From assembly GCA_003141795.1 (NCBI GenBank), contig PLNO01000224.1, positions 17,737-35,723 on the forward strand: DNA of 17,987 nt, written 5' to 3'. The notes below the pieces were generated by a model. It made no database searches and was not told the origin of the DNA. It saw only the letters and a program-made list of their open reading frames with translations. Numbering within the stretch: the first letter of the stretch is position 1; the number at the start of each line of letters is the position of its first letter. A program made the position numbers and the translations under genes. This document shows positions 1-7,234 of the stretch, in pieces. The stretch is from Spirochaetaceae bacterium (GTDB lineage Bacteria; Spirochaetota; Spirochaetia; SZUA-6; Fen-1364).

Positions 1-113
1 TCAAATTCCTCGAGCAGAATCTGGCGGCCGCGCTCTCCAACATACTGTTCTTCATCATTCTGATCATTACAGGTCTTTTCCTGTGGGTCATCAACAAGGA
101 CGAAGCAGAATGA
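1..113 (+). CDS. Sugar ABC transporter permease (MalF/UgpA type), C-terminal end only
   Basis: Only the last 36 codons are present, in the frame beginning at position 3 and ending at TGA 111-113. The visible peptide contains a hydrophobic run (NILFFIILITGLFLWVI) followed by a short charged tail ending NKDEAE. This is how inner-membrane permeases of CUT1 sugar importers usually end. The stop overlaps the start of the next permease in an ATGA arrangement, the usual coupling of MalF-like and MalG-like partners. The assignment rests mainly on that context because no signature loop is inside the window. The rest of the gene, and presumably the binding protein, lies upstream. Confidence 0.75.
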   Translation, partial: KFLEQNLAAALSNILFFIILIITGLFLWVINKDEAE

Positions 114-952
114 GCATACCCACATCCCGCAAGTCCAGAAGAATGAAGACCTTTTCCTACGTGGCTCTCTCGATAATCACCGTGCTCGTCGTTTTTCCGA
201 TTTTCTGGTTGATCATAACGTCTCTCAAGACGTATCAGGAAATTTACAAATATCCGATCACGTACTATGCCCACCATGTAACGTGGGAGCATTATATAAA
301 GATCGGAGGGATGCATTTCTGGCACTATTTCCTCAACAGCGTCATCATATCGTCGGGAACAATGTTGATATCCCTTCTCATCGGTCTTTTCCCTGCGTTT
401 GCTTTCGCACAGTACAATTTCAAGGGGAGAACGCCCCTCCTGGTGAGCGTGATGCTCTTCCAGATGTTTCCCATGGTGGTCTTCCTCGTTCCGATCTTCA
501 AGCTGCTCATTTCCGCCGGACTTCTCAACACCCGGATCGGATTGATTCTCGCGTACATCCCGTTCACCACGCCGATCACGATCATGTTCCTCAGGAGCTT
601 TTTCGTGACGATACCCAAGGCCCTCAGCGAGGCTGCCAGGATCGATGGATGCTCGTTCATGCGGTCATTTTGGAGCATCATCATCCCGGTCTCTCTGCCC
701 GGAATTCTTTCCGTCGGCATTTATACGTTTCTCTTCTCCTGGAGCGAGCTCATGTATTCCATGTCGATCCTCGTGGACAAGAACATCCAGAACATCCCCA
801 CGTTCCTTTCGGTTTTCGTGGGTGAATATCAGACCCGATGGGGGCCGCTCTTCGCGGGGTCCTTCCTCTCGATGATTCCGCCCGTCATCGTTTTTCTCAT
901 CTTCCAGAAGTATTTCGTCAAAGGGCTCATCAGCGGCTCGGTGAAGGGTTGA
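110..952 (+). CDS. Carbohydrate ABC transporter permease, MalG/UgpE type
   Basis: This is a 280-residue inner-membrane subunit of a CUT1 sugar importer, the expected partner of the upstream permease. The first membrane segment spans roughly residues 12-36, and several more hydrophobic segments follow. The cytoplasmic EAA loop that docks on the ATPase is clear near residues 173-197 (EAARIDGCS... IIIPVSLPG), and the protein ends in the typical YFVKGLISGSVKG tail. Start choice: the open frame extends upstream to 83, but ATG 110 gives an ATGA overlap with the preceding stop and the usual family length. No binding protein or ATPase for this importer is in the window. They may be upstream, or a shared MsmK/UgpC-type ATPase may serve it. 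The substrate cannot be read from the sequence. The catabolic genes downstream suggest a sugar or polyol entering a ketose-bisphosphate pathway. Confidence 0.93.
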   Translation: MSIPTSRKSRRMKTFSYVALSIITVLVVFPIFWLIITSLKTYQEIYKYPITYYAHHVTWEHYIKIGGMHFWHYFLNSVIISSGTMLISLLIGLFPAFAFAQYNFKGRTPLLVSVMLFQMFPMVVFLVPIFKLLISAGLLNTRIGLILAYIPFTTPITIMFLRSFFVTIPKALSEAARIDGCSFMRSFWSIIIPVSLPGILSVGIYTFLFSWSELMYSMSILVDKNIQNIPTFLSVFVGEYQTRWGPLFAGSFLSMIPPVIVFLIFQKYFVKGLISGSVKG

Positions 953-960
953 AGCGGCCA

Positions 961-1935
961 ATGATAAGCGACGACCTTCTGTACAAAGTGGCGATGGAAT
1001 ACTACATCCGCAAAAAATCCCAGCGTGCCATTGCCGACGAAGTGGGGGTCTCTCGGGTCCAGATCAGCAAATACCTCGTCATGGCCGAGAAACGGGAGAT
1101 CGTCCGGTTTGTCGTGAGCATGCCGGGGGTATCCGAGGACGAGTCGCGCGGGTACAAGAAGTTCTTCAAGGAAGAGTTCGGCCTCAAGGAGCTCTTGATC
1201 ACGCCGGGGGCGGGCAATGCCGAACGCCTCTACGAATTGCTCGCGAACGACGCAATGGAGTATCTGCTCAACACCATACCCAACAAGCCGCTGACCCTTG
1301 GCCTGGGCTGGGGCGATACGCTCTACCATGTGAGCCGGACGAAGTTTGCCGGGGCGGAGAAGAAGACGAAGTGGCTTGTCGTCCCATTGTCCGGAGGTAT
1401 CGCGGAACTGAACGACAGGGTGTTCAACATCAACATCATCATCCAGTCCTTTGCGGAGAACGTCGGTGCCTCCTATCAATCGATGTACATTCCCTTTATG
1501 CACGACGCAAAGTACATGCACCAGATGATGAATGAAAACGAATTGTACAAACAAATGGTACGGTACTGGGACTCCCTCGATGTCATGGTGGTCTCGATCG
1601 GATATTTCGACGCGCGCTCCCCCATTTTTCGTGAAACTGACAAGTATCAGCAAGAACACTTCGAGATGGTGAGAAGGGGAATAATCGGCGATATCCAGTC
1701 GCACTTTTTCACGAAAGAAGGCGAGAACGTCGAATACAATTTCGAAAAGGACATCTTCAATATATCCCTCGAGCAGATCCGCAAAGTGAAGAAAAAGATT
1801 TTCATTGCGGGTGGTCTTCACAAGGTCGACAGCATCATCGGTGCGCTCCGGATGAAGAACATGGTCGATGTGCTCGTCGCGGACAAGGTTACCGTAAAGA
1901 ATGTCATTGCCTATCTCGGCGAAGATGTCCAGTAG
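961..1935 (+). CDS. SorC-family (sugar-binding) transcriptional regulator
   Basis: This is a 324-residue DNA-binding regulator. The helix-turn-helix is at about residues 15-40 (RAIADEVGVSRVQISKYL). The remainder is the phosphosugar-binding domain of the SorC/DeoR/CggR group, with the GLGWGDT loop near residues 112-118 and a C-terminal IAGGLHKVDSI segment. Family members are usually about 310-330 residues and respond to a phosphorylated intermediate of the pathway they control. The start at 961 is nine bases after the permease stop and begins right before the HTH. The open frame runs back to 838, but that stretch lies inside the permease gene. Odd detail: the usual C-terminal LVTDE-type motif reads LVADKVTV here. 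Being inside the operon, it probably autoregulates the operon; no operator was identified. Base composition dips in parts of the gene (one line counted at 38% GC). Confidence 0.92.
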   Translation: MISDDLLYKVAMEYYIRKKSQRAIADEVGVSRVQISKYLVMAEKREIVRFVVSMPGVSEDESRGYKKFFKEEFGLKELLITPGAGNAERLYELLANDAMEYLLNTIPNKPLTLGLGWGDTLYHVSRTKFAGAEKKTKWLVVPLSGGIAELNDRVFNINIIIQSFAENVGASYQSMYIPFMHDAKYMHQMMNENELYKQMVRYWDSLDVMVVSIGYFDARSPIFRETDKYQQEHFEMVRRGIIGDIQSHFFTKEGENVEYNFEKDIFNISLEQIRKVKKKIFIAGGLHKVDSIIGALRMKNMVDVLVADKVTVKNVIAYLGEDVQ

Positions 1936-1953
1936 GGACATGCCGGAGCCGCC

Positions 1954-3396
1954 ATGAAGGTGTACGTCGGATTCGATCTCGGAACAACGAACACAAAGGC
2001 CCTGGTCCTCTCCCGTGAGGGCAGAATCATTGAAATCATGAAGGAGAAGACGCCAAATGTCTTTCTCTCGGGTGTCGAGTATTTCGATCTCTGCCTCGCG
2101 GAAGAGGCCGTCGCCGAGATGATCGACTCTTTGAAGCGACGTTATGAGGTGGCCGGCATTTCCTTCACGAGTATCGGTGAATCGGTCGTACCGGTGAGGC
2201 TCGGCAGGATGATGCATCTGCCGCTCATGTGGCGGGAGACGGTGACATCCGAAATCAGCGACTCCGTTCGTGATGAAGTGCTGGGAATGGGTGGATATAA
2301 AACAGCGGGCGTCGCGAACGATTTCAGATTCGGGCTCTACAAGATACTCTGGATGCAGAAAAACCTCGGCTTGAACGACGTCGAGCTCTGGCTGCCTATT
2401 TCCTCCTATCTCGCGTACAGGTATACCGGAAAGCCGATATGGGCAGAGTCGCAGGCCTGCAGGTCGTATCTTTACGATATTCATGCACGGCGCTGGAACG
2501 ATCGAGTTCTCGAGTTCGCGCACATCACGGGAAAAACGGGCACGATAGCCTACACCGGTACGACAGCCGGGGAACGCGACGGGGTGACCATAGGCGTGGC
2601 GGGGCACGATCACATCACGGGCCTCTACGGTGTGTATACGCTGGCGAACAGCAAGGAGAACATCTTCTACGATTCAATGGGAACGTCGTGCGTCCTCGGA
2701 TCCATCGTCAGGGAGAAGGGCGACGAGCTGCATCTGAAAGAGCCCTTCTTCAACGGAACAACGGGGGTCCTCGGGGCGGCCTATGCTGATCGGCAGTACT
2801 ACATCCAGAACTCGTTCAGGTATTTCGGCATCCTCCTGGAAAGGATCGGACTCCTGACGGGATCGAAGCCGGGCAAGGGACTCTACGACGCCTTCAATGC
2901 GGAGATCGTCCGGCTTCCCTCGGCGATGCCGCAGGAAATGTTCTCCGTTGGAGGGGACTGCATTCTGGGCGCGCAGAAGAACATGGTGAACGTCCTCAAC
3001 TTCCCCCTCGGCATTTCGCCGGCGGAGCTCATGCAAAGCGCCTACGTTTATCTCTGTGCCATGACGCGGATGATACTGGAGGGGCTCCGCAAGTATTGCG
3101 CGGACGGCCCGTACTATGCCGGGGGAGGGATTGTGAGCGAGGAAATCTTCATGCGCTACATGGCGTCGATGATAAAGAAGCCCATCAACGTATACGATAC
3201 CGAAGAGCTGACAGCGCTCGGCGCGGCCCTGGCTGCGGTGACCGCAGCAAACGACACGGAAGCATTGTCAGCCTGCCGGGAAAGACTGAAGAGCAGGGAG
3301 ATAGCGCCTGACGAATCGATCGCAAAGGATCTGGAAATCGCGTATGGCAGATACTGCGAATTGAAGGAGTCGCCGGCGACCGGATATTTTCGATAA
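1954..3396 (+). CDS. FGGY-family carbohydrate kinase
   Basis: This is a 480-residue ATP-dependent sugar kinase of the FGGY family (xylulo-, ribulo-, fuculo-, glycero- and erythritol kinases). The N-terminal phosphate-binding loop reads VGFDLGTTNTKALVL. Other family landmarks are WLPISSYLAYRYTGK around residue 150, GVAGHDHITGLYG near 215, a DSMGTS loop near 240, and a C-terminal adenosine-binding segment YAGGGIVSEEIFMRYMA followed by EELTALGAALAA. Length matches the family (about 480-510). The start at 1954 lies 18 bases after the SorC stop with a GGAG upstream. The exact sugar cannot be told from sequence. With the GatY/GatZ-like pair downstream, a ketose or polyol is plausible. This is one of two apparently intact kinases in the cluster, so it may carry the main phosphorylation step. 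Its TAA stop is followed by a structured gap. Confidence 0.92.
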   Translation: MKVYVGFDLGTTNTKALVLSREGRIIEIMKEKTPNVFLSGVEYFDLCLAEEAVAEMIDSLKRRYEVAGISFTSIGESVVPVRLGRMMHLPLMWRETVTSEISDSVRDEVLGMGGYKTAGVANDFRFGLYKILWMQKNLGLNDVELWLPISSYLAYRYTGKPIWAESQACRSYLYDIHARRWNDRVLEFAHITGKTGTIAYTGTTAGERDGVTIGVAGHDHITGLYGVYTLANSKENIFYDSMGTSCVLGSIVREKGDELHLKEPFFNGTTGVLGAAYADRQYYIQNSFRYFGILLERIGLLTGSKPGKGLYDAFNAEIVRLPSAMPQEMFSVGGDCILGAQKNMVNVLNFPLGISPAELMQSAYVYLCAMTRMILEGLRKYCADGPYYAGGGIVSEEIFMRYMASMIKKPINVYDTEELTALGAALAAVTAANDTEALSACRERLKSREIAPDESIAKDLEIAYGRYCELKESPATGYFR

Positions 3397-3494
3397 CGGA
3401 CCTATGAGAGGGGCTCTGCGGGAAGCCTGAGCGCTGGCAGAGATATATCTTTGGAAGAGAGGAATCGAATCAGGATTCCCAAGGAGTGTTGGTT
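3397..3494 (+). promoter_or_regulatory. Structured intercistronic leader before the aldolase
   Basis: This 98-base gap, in an otherwise tightly packed operon, holds three inverted repeats. CTCTGC (3414-3419) pairs with GCAGAG (3437-3442). AGATATATCT (3441-3450) is a perfect 10-base palindrome overlapping that arm. GGAATC (3461-3466) pairs with GATTCC (3474-3479) and ends two bases before the AAGGAG ribosome-binding site (3481-3486). It could be an operator, an mRNA processing or stability element, or a translational control stem. I see no convincing sigma-70 promoter and no T-run for a terminator. Confidence 0.45.
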
Positions 3495-4340
3495 ATGTCG
3501 CTTGTCACATTGAAAGAAGTCACGGATCGGGCCTATCAGGAAAAGTATGCCGTACCGGCCTTCAATTTCTGGACTCATGATGATGCCAAGGCCATCATTC
3601 GAGGCGCCGAAGAGATGAGCTCGCCGGTCATTCTCATGTCCTCGGGGAGCTGCATAAAAAGCCTTGGGCTCGAGCTGACCGCGTTCACCGTTCAGAATCT
3701 GGCCAAATACAGCAAGGTCCCCGTCGTCCTCCATCTGGATCATGCGGACAGCCTGGACACCATATTCCGGGCCATGAAGGTCGGTTATACCGGCATCATG
3801 TATGACGGTTCCATGCTTCCCGTGGAGAAGAACATAGAGAATACCATCCTCGTCCTCAGGGTCGCCCGTGCACTCGGCATCTCGGTGGAAGCTGAAATCG
3901 GACGCGTCGGAAGAGGGGAGGAAGGCCAGACCATAACCGAGATACTGACGGAGCCCGAAGGCGCGGCAATGTTCTTTGAAAAGACCGGCGTCGACGCGCT
4001 CGCGGTGGCCGTGGGAACCTCTCATGGAATGCAGAAGCAGGAGGCGGGCATCCACTACGATATCGTCGAGAATCTTTCCAGGGCGGTACGTGCGCCTCTG
4101 GTGCTCCATGGCTCGAGTGGGGTCAAAGACGAGGACCTGACGCGACTCTCCAGGACGGCCTTTTCGAAGATCAACATCGGGACAAAGCTCAAGGCGGTGT
4201 CAGTGGAGGGAATGCGCAAAGCCCTCTCCGAAGATCCCTCCTTGAAGGACAGCGCGAAGGTTCTCGCCAAGGCCTCCGCCATGATTACCCAAACGGTCAT
4301 CACGAAGATCTCTTTCCTCGGGAGCAAGAACAAGGCGTGA
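3495..4340 (+). CDS. Class II ketose-bisphosphate aldolase, tagatose-bisphosphate type (GatY/KbaY-like)
   Basis: This 281-residue zinc aldolase would cleave a ketose 1,6-bisphosphate into dihydroxyacetone phosphate and an aldehyde, here most likely glyceraldehyde 3-phosphate. Catalytic and metal residues are readable: D82 (catalytic acid) and H83 in HLDHAD at 80-85, E132 and E134 in VEAEIGRVG, H177 in VGTSHG, and H205 in VLHGSSG. They lie within three residues of their places in E. coli GatY/KbaY as I recall them. Two small departures are HGSSG where HGGSG is usual, and KINIGT near the phosphate site. Start choice: ATG 3495 lies eight bases after AAGGAG (3481-3486); the GTG and TTG codons at 3486 and 3489 overlap or abut that site. 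A GatZ/KbaZ-like partner is encoded three genes downstream, which favours tagatose- over fructose-bisphosphate. Substrate stereochemistry is not proven. Confidence 0.9.
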   Translation: MSLVTLKEVTDRAYQEKYAVPAFNFWTHDDAKAIIRGAEEMSSPVILMSSGSCIKSLGLELTAFTVQNLAKYSKVPVVLHLDHADSLDTIFRAMKVGYTGIMYDGSMLPVEKNIENTILVLRVARALGISVEAEIGRVGRGEEGQTITEILTEPEGAAMFFEKTGVDALAVAVGTSHGMQKQEAGIHYDIVENLSRAVRAPLVLHGSSGVKDEDLTRLSRTAFSKINIGTKLKAVSVEGMRKALSEDPSLKDSAKVLAKASAMITQTVITKISFLGSKNKA

Positions 4341-4933
4341 TGAGGGAGGGTGGAGGAAGAGAGAGCCTGCCCGCGCTGATCGTCGTTTCCGGCCGCGCGG
4401 GGTCGGGGAAATCGACCCTGGCACGGGCGCTTTCCCGAAGAATGCATATTGCCTGCGTCGATTACGACACGGCGAGCGAGCCCTTCATTCGGGCGGTACT
4501 GGAGAGGGACGGGAAGAGGGATTTCAGTGCCTACGCGAAAGCGTTCCGGGAAACCGCGTACAAGGTCGTGCTCGACGTCGGATTCGAGAATCTTGCCTCG
4601 GGGGTCGATGTCATCGTCAGCGGGCCTTTTGGAAAGGAATCCACCGAAGCAGGTTATTTTGCCCGTCTTTCACAACAGTACGGCTGTTCGTTCAAGAGCG
4701 TCGTACTTGAGATCGTGGTGACGGAAGGCGTCCTGAAAAAAAGGATCACGGAGCGTCGATCGGATCGCGATGCCCGAAAGATCGAGCAATGGGACGATTT
4801 CATGGCGAGCACTGAAATGCAGAAACGTGCATGGAGCCCGGATGTCCGCATCGAGGTCGACGAGACGGGCGATGCCGATCTTGACACGATCGTGACACGG
4901 CTGGAGAGAGAATTGAAGACGGTCATCCAATGA
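4340..4933 (+). CDS. Small P-loop kinase-like ATPase (AAA_33 type)
   Basis: This 197-residue soluble protein carries a clean Walker A loop, GRAGSGKST at residues 18-26, after a short polar N-terminus. A basic LID-like segment, KKRITERRSDRDARK, lies around residues 132-148. It has the size and layout of gluconate-, shikimate- or adenylylsulfate-kinase-like proteins, which transfer phosphate from ATP to a small hydroxyl substrate. I cannot name the substrate. The ATG at 4340 overlaps the aldolase stop, giving translational coupling. A GTG at 4337 would add one residue, and no strong ribosome-binding site is obvious. It sits directly before a PfkB gene that is interrupted, so it could supply a missing phosphorylation step, but that is inference. 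Function in the pathway is unassigned. Confidence 0.8.
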   Translation: MREGGGRESLPALIVVSGRAGSGKSTLARALSRRMHIACVDYDTASEPFIRAVLERDGKRDFSAYAKAFRETAYKVVLDVGFENLASGVDVIVSGPFGKESTEAGYFARLSQQYGCSFKSVVLEIVVTEGVLKKRITERRSDRDARKIEQWDDFMASTEMQKRAWSPDVRIEVDETGDADLDTIVTRLERELKTVIQ

Positions 4934-4957
4934 GAGGAAGAACCGAGGAGCGTTAGC

Positions 4958-5893
4958 ATGGGGGCGATTTGGACGATGGGGGAGCTGCTCGTGGAGATAA
5001 TGCGGAAAAAGCCCGATGTCGGTTTCTCCCAATGCGACATATTCTACGGTCCGTACCCGAGCGGAGTTCCCGCCATATTCATCGACACCGTCGCCCGGCT
5101 CGGCCACAAGGCGGGTATCATCGGCGCCGTCGGGGACGACGACTTCGGCTCCTGCCTCCAGAACCGGCTGAGCTCGGACGGCGTCGATTGCAGGTACGTG
5201 CGCAGGCTCCCCGGTACGACAGGCACCGCCTTCGTGACGTACTTCACGGACGGCTCGCGAAAGTACATTTTTCATTTCGAAAAGACCCCCGCCGTTCAGG
5301 CGAGGTTCGAGCGGATGGAAGATGTCGCCGACGTTTCGTACTTCCACGTCATGGGCTGTTCGCTCATGGCGAGTGAGGATTTCAAGAGACAGATTTTCGC
5401 CGCCGCGGAGTGGTTCCGCAAGCACGGCGCGGAGATTTCTTTCGACCCGAATATCCGAGAGGAGCTTCTGGGTACCCACACCCTCAACGACGTGATCGGG
5501 CCCGTGCTCGATCGTGCCTAGATTCTATTCCCCGGCCAGAAGGAGCTGAGTCTCATGTCGGGGAAGCGCGACGTGGAATCGGGTGTGGCCAGGATGTTCG
5601 ACAATCCAAACCTCAAGATCATCGTGCTCAAGCGTGGCTCGAAAGGGTGCACCGTTTATACGCGGGAGGAGAAACACTCGATTCCGGCGTACACGGTCGT
5701 CGAAAAGGATCCGACGGGAGCGGGCGATTGCTTTGACGCGGGTTTTCTGTGCGGCCTGGCGGAATCGAGGGATCACGTTGAAAGCGCAAAAATCGCCTCG
5801 GCCGTTGGCGCGATAAACGCTGCCGCCTTCGGGCCCATGGAGGGCAGGATAAGCAGAAAGGCCGTCGCCCGTATGGTGGGCTTCCGCCTATGA
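4958..5893 (+). pseudogene. PfkB-family sugar kinase interrupted by an in-frame TAG
   Basis: The reading frame from ATG 4958 (GAGGAG at 4945-4950) to TGA 5891-5893 encodes a PfkB/ribokinase-type kinase of about 310 residues, the normal length. The N-terminal half has the sugar-site segment GPYPSGVPAIFIDTVARLG and the GAVGDDDFG glycine motif. The C-terminal half has the catalytic signature DPTGAGDCFDAGF. Codon 188 is TAG (5519-5521), splitting it into a 187-codon piece and a C-terminal piece in the same frame. Homology-like sequence continues without a break across the stop (ILFPGQKELSLMSG follows), so this is a single nonsense change, not a frameshift. Behind the stop, AAGGAG (5540-5545) sits nine bases before ATG 5555, so a separate C-terminal fragment could be translated. 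TAG is used as an ordinary stop at 1933 and 14970. Most likely it is a recent pseudogene; a base-call error is the main alternative. Expected role: phosphorylation of a ketose or ketose phosphate. Confidence 0.8.
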
Positions 5894-7215
5894 GCGGTAC
5901 CGGGGAGCTCCGCAATCCGCTGCTGGATGTCGTCGGGAAAAACAAGGGAAGGGAAAAGAGGGGCATAGCGTCGATATGCAGCTCCAACGGATACGTTGTC
6001 GCGGCGACTCTCGAGTGGGCTCTTTCACGGAACGAATCAGCTCTCATCGAAGCAACGGCGAACCAAGTCAACCAGTTCGGCGGATATACGGGAATGAAGC
6101 CGCACGATTTCGTGCGATTCGTGCACGGCGTGGCCGATCACGTTGGCTTTCCGAAAGACAAGCTGATTCTCGGCGGCGATCACCTCGGGCCCCTGGCATG
6201 GCAGGACCAGGATTCCTCCGCGTCCATGAAGATGGCCTCGGATCTCGTCTCCGATTATGTCCGCGCGGGGTTCACCAAAATACACATCGACACCAGCATG
6301 ATGCTCGGAGGCGACAGGGCAATATCCTTCGACGACAGGCTCATTGCGGAAAGAGGCGCGGCCCTCTGCGAAGCCTGTGAGAGGACGTTCGACGCGCTGA
6401 AGTCCGCCCGTCCGCAGGCCGTCCGCCCCGCATACGTGATCGGCAGCGAAGTTCCCAAACCTGGCGGAAGCCAGAACGGGGACGAGGAACCATCCGTCAC
6501 CGAGGTCGAAGATTTCCACGGCTCAGTGGAGACTTTCAAGGAGGCGTTCCTTCGACGGGGGCTGCCAACAGCCTGGGGCTCCGTCATGGCCGTCGTGGTC
6601 CAGCTTGGCGTCGAGTTCGGCGACGATAGGGTCAATGAATATGAGCGCGCAAGGGCCGCGGATCTATCCCGGGCACTCGTCGCATATCCTACCCTCGTTT
6701 TCGAGGGACACTCGACCGATTTTCAGACCAGGGAATCCCTGCGGGAAATGGTCGAAGACGGCGTGGCCATACTCAAGGTCGGACCTGCCTTGACTTTCGC
6801 CTTCCGCGAGGCCTTGTTCGCCCTCAGCATGATGGAGGACGCCCTATCCGGATATCAAAAGTCGATCGAGCCTTCCCATTTCATCGAGGTTCTGGAGCGC
6901 ACCATGGTGCAAGATCCTGATAATTGGAAGCGGCATTACCACGGCACACCGGAGCGGCTGGCATTTGATAGGAAATACAGCTTCTCCGACCGCTGCCGAT
7001 ACTACCTGCCTTCCCCGGCGGTAAAGGACGCGTGCGATCTGCTCATCCGCAACCTGCGTGCGGTCAGGCCGCCGCTTTCCCTGATCAGCCAGTTCATGCC
7101 GCGGCAATACGCGCTGATCAGAAGCGGCCTGCTCGAGTGCGACCCTGAGGCACTCATGAAGAGCAGGATCCGTGAATGTCTCGACGAGTATGGTTACGCC
7201 ATGAGCGGCGCATGA
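5890..7215 (+). CDS. GatZ/KbaZ-like protein (tagatose-bisphosphate aldolase accessory subunit or epimerase)
   Basis: This is a 441-residue TIM-barrel protein of the GatZ/KbaZ family. Family motifs are NQVNQFGGYTGMKPHDF near residues 57-73, LGGDHLGP (D97, H98), KIHIDTSMM (D134), GSEVPKPGG (E187) and FEGHSTDFQ (H274, D277). In E. coli GatZ and KbaZ stabilise and activate the class II aldolases GatY and KbaY. Some homologues are reported, as I recall from work on Agrobacterium galactitol use, to be ketose-phosphate 4-epimerases instead. Conserved acidic and histidine residues would fit a metal site in either case. ATG 5890 overlaps the stop of the PfkB frame, so its translation may depend on ribosomes finishing the broken kinase frame. 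It is somewhat longer than E. coli GatZ (about 420). A family-level call is safe; the biochemical role is not. Confidence 0.92.
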   Translation: MSGTGELRNPLLDVVGKNKGREKRGIASICSSNGYVVAATLEWALSRNESALIEATANQVNQFGGYTGMKPHDFVRFVHGVADHVGFPKDKLILGGDHLGPLAWQDQDSSASMKMASDLVSDYVRAGFTKIHIDTSMMLGGDRAISFDDRLIAERGAALCEACERTFDALKSARPQAVRPAYVIGSEVPKPGGSQNGDEEPSVTEVEDFHGSVETFKEAFLRRGLPTAWGSVMAVVVQLGVEFGDDRVNEYERARAADLSRALVAYPTLVFEGHSTDFQTRESLREMVEDGVAILKVGPALTFAFREALFALSMMEDALSGYQKSIEPSHFIEVLERTMVQDPDNWKRHYHGTPERLAFDRKYSFSDRCRYYLPSPAVKDACDLLIRNLRAVRPPLSLISQFMPRQYALIRSGLLECDPEALMKSRIRECLDEYGYAMSGA

Positions 7216-7234
7216 CGTTTGAAAGGAGGCCGAG

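Noticed and set aside
83..109. Earlier start for the MalG-type permease
   Set aside because: The extra residues overlap the upstream gene and are polar and non-family-like; ATG 110 gives the standard ATGA overlap.
829..2613. Antisense open frame of 594 codons opposite the permease, SorC and FGGY genes
   Set aside because: No recognisable motif and low-information composition; the sense strand carries clear family signatures throughout.
5519..5521. General TAG recoding (pyrrolysine or suppressed amber) in this organism
   Set aside because: TAG closes the SorC gene at 1933-1935 and the binding-protein gene at 14970-14972 at natural ends, so TAG works as a normal stop. Local read-through cannot be excluded.
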